DNA from: Deltaproteobacteria bacterium
Lineage (GTDB): Bacteria; Myxococcota_A; Polyangia; Polyangiales; Houyiibacteriaceae
DNA: 9,394 nucleotides
Assembly (NCBI GenBank): GCA_003647035.1
Contig: QMMB01000097.1
Location: 1 to 9,394 of the forward strand
Direction of reading: 5' to 3'
Shown here: piece after piece, positions 6,459-9,394 of the stretch
How positions within the stretch are numbered: the stretch's first letter is position 1
Layout of the letters: each line of letters starts with the position of its first letter
The notes under the pieces: model-generated
Told to the model about the DNA's origin: nothing
Databases searched by the model: none
The model's input: only the letters and a program-made list of their open reading frames with translations
Translations under genes and position numbers: made by a program

Positions 6459-6687
6459 GCCCTGGCGCGGGCCTTCGACCGAGGCGCCTCCGTGCGCGCT
6501 ACGACAGTTGATTACAATTTTATTCGTCCCTTAGGATTAGTCTCAATCTCGTTTCCTGTTCGGTAGAATATCGAGAAAAGGCCGCGTCGCGCGCCGTCAT
6601 GCGGTAAAACCGCGGGGTTGCTGCGGGGGCGCCAGCTGATAAGAGGCTGGCGTTCGGGGGCTTTCGAGCCAGTCGGGGGCGAGTCGA
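6459..6687 (+). promoter_or_regulatory. Inter-operon spacer with candidate pgs promoter and structured leader
   Basis: This 229-bp gap holds no convincing gene. Just after the SDR stop, GGCGC (6464-6468) and GCGCC (6484-6488) could pair, but no T-run follows, so it is not a convincing intrinsic terminator. An AT-rich island follows with TTGATT (6508-6513), 18 bp, then TAGGAT (6532-6537), a candidate sigma-70-type promoter for pgsB. TAGAAT (6564-6569) is a second possible -10 without a good -35. Three small hairpins can form before the GTG: GCGGT/ACCGC (6601-6613), CGCCAGC/GCTGGCG (6630-6652, extendable by G-T and G-C pairs to 6627-6655), and GGCT/AGCC around a TTCG loop (6659-6670). Function is inferred. 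Confidence 0.4.
6624..6680 (+). repeat. Three CGGGGGC repeats in the pgsB leader
   Basis: The heptamer CGGGGGC occurs at 6624-6630, 6655-6661 and 6674-6680, with starts 31 and 19 bp apart. The first two flank the strongest leader hairpin. The third lies 7 bases before the pgsB GTG, where its G-run may act as a non-standard Shine-Dalgarno sequence. The repeats could be protein or RNA binding sites, or a product of high G content. Confidence 0.4.
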
Positions 6688-7884
6688 GTGTCTAACGAGA
6701 TTGTCATCCTGCTCATAGCGTGTGGCTTCCTCATCGTGATGGGGGTGCTCGAGCTGATCTTGCATCGCGGGCGGCTCGCGCGGATTCCTATTCGGATCCA
6801 CGTGAACGGCACCCGCGGCAAGACCAGTGTGACCCGGCTGATCGCCGCGGGGTTGCGGGAGGCTGGCGTTCGCTGTGTGGCCAAGACCACGGGCACGGTG
6901 CCGCGCTTCATTCTGCCGAACGGCCGCGAGGTCCCTGTCTATCGACCGGGCGGAGCGAACGTGATCGAACAGAAGCAGGCCGTCACGATGGCGGCTGCGC
7001 AGCGCGCCGAGGCGCTCGTCGTCGAGTGCATGGCGCTTCAACCGCATCTTCAGTGGCTGTCGGAGTCGCAGCTCGTCCGCGCAACGCCCGGGGTCATCAC
7101 CAACGCACGGCCGGATCACCTGGACGTGATGGGACCGACCGAAGAAGACGTCGCTCGCGCGCTTGCCGGAACGGTTCCGGCCGGCGGCGTGTTCCTGACT
7201 GCCGAGCGAAAGCACCGACCCTTCTTTCAACAGGTTGCGGAGGACCGGGAGTCTCGCTTCCGCGCGGCCGAGGACATCAGTCATGCGCTTACCGCCGAAG
7301 ACATGGCGGCATTTCCGTATCTCGAACATCAGGACAACGTAGAGCTCGCCCTCGCGGTTTGCGAGGAGCTAGGCGTCGACAACGACACAGCGCTTCGCGG
7401 CATGTGGAGTGCCAAACCTGACCCCGGCGCGATGACCGAAGCCAAGATCGAGTTCTTCGGCCGCCATGTGATCTTCGTCAACGGGTTTGCCGCCAACGAC
7501 CCCATCTCGACGCGCTACATCTGGGAGCAGTCGTTGCGCCGGCACCGCGACCTGAGAAAACGCATCGCCGTATTCAACTGTCGGTCGGACCGGCCGGATC
7601 GGTCCGAGCAACTTGCCGAGTCGTATGCACGATGGACACAGGCCGATGAAGTCGTCCTGCTCGGCACCGGGCAATATATCTTCGCGCGGGCCGCCGTGAA
7701 GAGTGGGCTCGACCCGACGCGATTGGTTTTTGTCGACCGGGACCATCCCGCCGACATTTTTGAGATCTTGTTGGGCCTCGCAGAGTCCTCCGCCCTCGTG
7801 ATGGGGCTTGGGAACATTGCTGGGCCGGGATTGGCGCTCGCGGAGTACTTTGCCAATCGGGGGACGGACCATGCCAGAGATTGA
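6688..7884 (+). CDS. pgsB: Poly-gamma-glutamate synthase PgsB/CapB, Mur-ligase-like amide ligase
   Basis: A 398-aa protein matching PgsB/CapB, the ATP-dependent ligase that joins glutamates through gamma-carboxyl groups. An N-terminal transmembrane helix (about 4-26) anchors it. The ATP loop NGTRGKTSVTRL (40-51) is the Mur-ligase-type P-loop with Lys45. Further family blocks are VVECMALQP (111-119) and the TNARPDHLDVMG segment (138-149), which in Mur-type ligases contributes to metal and nucleotide binding. Length matches the usual 390-400 aa. The start is GTG with a G-run 8-13 bases upstream; the next ATG (codon 18) falls inside the anchor helix, so GTG is preferred. It opens the operon and overlaps pgsC by 14 bp. 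The product may be a surface capsule or released polymer; the exporter genes that would tell are not in view. Confidence 0.95.
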   Translation: MSNEIVILLIACGFLIVMGVLELILHRGRLARIPIRIHVNGTRGKTSVTRLIAAGLREAGVRCVAKTTGTVPRFILPNGREVPVYRPGGANVIEQKQAVTMAAAQRAEALVVECMALQPHLQWLSESQLVRATPGVITNARPDHLDVMGPTEEDVARALAGTVPAGGVFLTAERKHRPFFQQVAEDRESRFRAAEDISHALTAEDMAAFPYLEHQDNVELALAVCEELGVDNDTALRGMWSAKPDPGAMTEAKIEFFGRHVIFVNGFAANDPISTRYIWEQSLRRHRDLRKRIAVFNCRSDRPDRSEQLAESYARWTQADEVVLLGTGQYIFARAAVKSGLDPTRLVFVDRDHPADIFEILLGLAESSALVMGLGNIAGPGLALAEYFANRGTDHARD

Positions 7885-8329
7885 GTTGTTGACCGTGTCG
7901 ATCGGCCTCGGCCTCGCGGCCAGTCTTCTTTATGGCGAGCTCTTCGGGCTCGCCGCCGGTGGCATGGTCGTCCCAGGCTACGTCGCCCTCTTCGTCAACA
8001 AGCCGGTCGATATTGGCCTCACACTGCTCGCCGCTCTCATCACCTTCGGGTTTCTAAAAGGGCTGTCGCAAATCGCGATCGTGTACGGCCGCCGCCGGAC
8101 GGCGCTCACCATCCTCGTCGGCTACATCGTCGGGCTGGCCTTCCGGATGTGGTTGGATAGCCAGATTACTCCGTTCTCCGAAGGGGCCATCATCGGCTTC
8201 ATCATTCCGGGGCTCATCGCGATTTGGTACCAGCGCCAAGGGGTGCTCGAGACGACGCTGAGTCTCGTTACGGCAGCGATCCTCGTGCGCATGGTCTTGG
8301 TGGTGTTCCTCGGAGACGTATCGATATGA
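7871..8329 (+). CDS. pgsC: Poly-gamma-glutamate biosynthesis membrane protein PgsC/CapC
   Basis: A 152-aa, very hydrophobic protein with about four to five membrane helices, close to the usual length near 149 aa for PgsC/CapC. The N-terminal region with LYGELFGLAAGGMVVPGYVAL (about 21-41) is the family's conserved block. PgsC forms the membrane part of the synthase with PgsB and is needed for polymer formation; its exact chemistry is unsettled. The ATG lies inside the 3' end of pgsB (14-bp overlap), with GGGGA and GGA 4-11 bases upstream. An in-frame ATG at 7808 would add residues unlike the family and lengthen the overlap, so it is rejected. Its stop overlaps the next start (ATGA), so the three proteins are probably made in fixed proportion. 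Confidence 0.94.
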   Translation: MPEIELLTVSIGLGLAASLLYGELFGLAAGGMVVPGYVALFVNKPVDIGLTLLAALITFGFLKGLSQIAIVYGRRRTALTILVGYIVGLAFRMWLDSQITPFSEGAIIGFIIPGLIAIWYQRQGVLETTLSLVTAAILVRMVLVVFLGDVSI

Positions 8330-9394
8330 GGGGGATGTACTGGAAGCCCGAGGGTGCGTCCCAGGTGCAGCGCGCACTGGTCGCCGCCCTTGCCGTAGTC
8401 GGCCTCGTTGCTGTCGAGGTGTTCCCGTCCGAAGAGCAGCAGCCGCACTATGCGGAGAAGATGCTCGCAGCCCGCACGGCACAGGAGGCGTTGGACGTGA
8501 TCCGAGATGCCTCCGAGCGGAGAGGCCTCCCGCTGCGTGCCAAGACGGATCCGTCGGCCTCCAGATTGATCGGCGAAGTGCTGTCACCCATTACGAGCGG
8601 CAGTGGCAGCTTGGTGTCCAAGCAGACTTCGGTGAACCCCAACTTCGCGGCTGTGCTGGTGCAGTGGCTCAAGGAGCTGCGAATCAAGACCGGCGACGTG
8701 GTTGCCGTCGGGGTTTCTGGCTCCTTTCCCTCCATGAACATCGCGGTCTATTCGGCTCTGCACGAACTCGGTATCGAGCCCATCATCATTTCCAGCACTG
8801 CGGCGTCGCAGTGGGGTGCCAACGATCCCAACTTCACCTGGCTCGACATGGAAGCCGTCCTGCGAAAACATCAGGTCTTTCCCTACAAGTCCGTGGCTAC
8901 CTCTCTCGGCGGGGTGGGTGACGACGCGATCGGCCTCACCAAACGGGGCCGGCGTATGCTCGAGCGCGCGATCGAGCGCAACGAAATCCCGTTCCTCGCT
9001 GACATCGAGCCGGATACGAAGAGGGCACAGATCGTCGGCGAGGAAGAGGAAAAGCCTGCACCGAACTTGGCGTTATTCGATGAGGACCGCGTCCGCGAGC
9101 GCATGCGCGTCTACTACGAACGGGCGGGGGACCGCACAATCAAGGCCTACATCAACGTCGGAGGTGGAACAGTGTCCGTCGGCACGAAGGTGGGCAAGCG
9201 CAAGTTCTCGCCAGGCGTCAATGCACGTCCTCCGAAGGGGATGCAGGAAATGCCGCCTTCGGTGCTCGGCGCGTTTCTCGAGAGCGGTGTACCCGGCATT
9301 CACGTGACGCAAATCATCGACCTCGCCGAAGAGTACGGCCTCGAGATCGCCCCGCACGTCACGCCGGAGCCCGGGACTGGCGCCGTGTTTCAGA
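8326..9394 (+). CDS. pgsW: Poly-gamma-glutamate system protein PgsW, 3' end cut by window edge
   Basis: The 356 codons visible match, as I recall it, the PgsW family, which is found beside pgsB/pgsC in some Gram-negative lineages in place of part of the Bacillus-type machinery. A short basic N-terminus leads into one hydrophobic helix (about 14-33), so the bulk is probably periplasmic or peripheral to the membrane. Recognisable blocks are VVAVGVSGSFPSMN (125-138), PIIISSTAASQWGAND (152-167) and a glycine-rich INVGGGTVSVG (276-286). Its biochemical role is not known. The ATG overlaps the pgsC stop (ATGA) with GGAG ten bases upstream. A second ATG at 8335 sits directly against its own G-run, too close for a ribosome site. 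The reading frame is open to the last base and only a short C-terminal piece is likely missing. Confidence 0.88.
   Translation, partial: MRGMYWKPEGASQVQRALVAALAVVGLVAVEVFPSEEQQPHYAEKMLAARTAQEALDVIRDASERRGLPLRAKTDPSASRLIGEVLSPITSGSGSLVSKQTSVNPNFAAVLVQWLKELRIKTGDVVAVGVSGSFPSMNIAVYSALHELGIEPIIISSTAASQWGANDPNFTWLDMEAVLRKHQVFPYKSVATSLGGVGDDAIGLTKRGRRMLERAIERNEIPFLADIEPDTKRAQIVGEEEEKPAPNLALFDEDRVRERMRVYYERAGDRTIKAYINVGGGTVSVGTKVGKRKFSPGVNARPPKGMQEMPPSVLGAFLESGVPGIHVTQIIDLAEEYGLEIAPHVTPEPGTGAVFQ

Noticed and set aside
6464..6488. Possible terminator after the SDR gene (GGCGC/GCGCC pairing)
   Set aside because: The stem is 5 bp with a 15-nt loop and no T-run follows, so read-through into pgs or Rho-dependent ending cannot be excluded.
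6520..7329. A 269-codon open frame on the minus strand opposite the pgs leader and pgsB
   Set aside because: Composition is Arg/His/Pro-rich antisense, with no recognisable domain; pgsB on the plus strand is unmistakable.

Overview
The window comes from a GC-rich bacterium whose genes are tightly packed with short stop/start overlaps. The PgsB-PgsC-PgsW set and the choline-dehydrogenase-like, fatty-acid-hydroxylase-like and steroid-dehydrogenase-like enzymes fit a Gram-negative proteobacterium or myxobacterium-like organism. I cannot name the taxon from sequence alone. There is no rRNA, tRNA, IS element, CRISPR array or integrase here. Eight or nine genes account for nearly all of the DNA.

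Left part (1-2855, minus strand): a two-gene unit. It encodes a long aldehyde dehydrogenase, then an FAD-dependent GMC alcohol oxidoreductase that starts inside the dehydrogenase's stop codon and runs off the left edge. Centre-left (2849-2895): a 47-bp divergent control region whose two candidate promoters lie on top of each other. Centre (2889-6458, plus strand): a four-gene unit of a TetR-type repressor, a flavin/2Fe-2S reductase with a C-terminal membrane anchor, a small membrane di-iron hydroxylase of the fatty acid hydroxylase/sterol desaturase superfamily, and a 3-beta-hydroxysteroid-dehydrogenase/NSDHL-like SDR. The genes overlap or are separated by at most 28 bp. Together the two arms look like one oxidation module under TetR control. 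The reductase would feed electrons to the hydroxylase in the membrane, the hydroxylase would oxygenate a lipid or sterol-like substrate, and the GMC enzyme, aldehyde dehydrogenase and SDR would carry the alcohol onward to aldehyde, acid or ketone. The true substrate is unknown.

Right part (6459-9394, plus strand): after a 229-bp spacer with a candidate promoter and a G-rich, hairpin-rich leader comes a poly-gamma-glutamate operon, pgsB-pgsC-pgsW. Its genes overlap by 14 and 4 bp, and pgsW is cut by the right edge. It encodes the membrane-bound amide ligase, its small membrane partner, and the poorly understood PgsW protein. No PgsA/CapA-like gene is inside the window.

The best leads for something new are: (i) the hydroxylase plus tail-anchored reductase plus NSDHL-like SDR, flanked by GMC and ALDH genes, as an uncharacterised lipid/sterol oxidation pathway; (ii) the interlocked promoters giving near-leaderless transcripts in both directions; (iii) the structured leader of the pgs operon and the unexplained role of PgsW.
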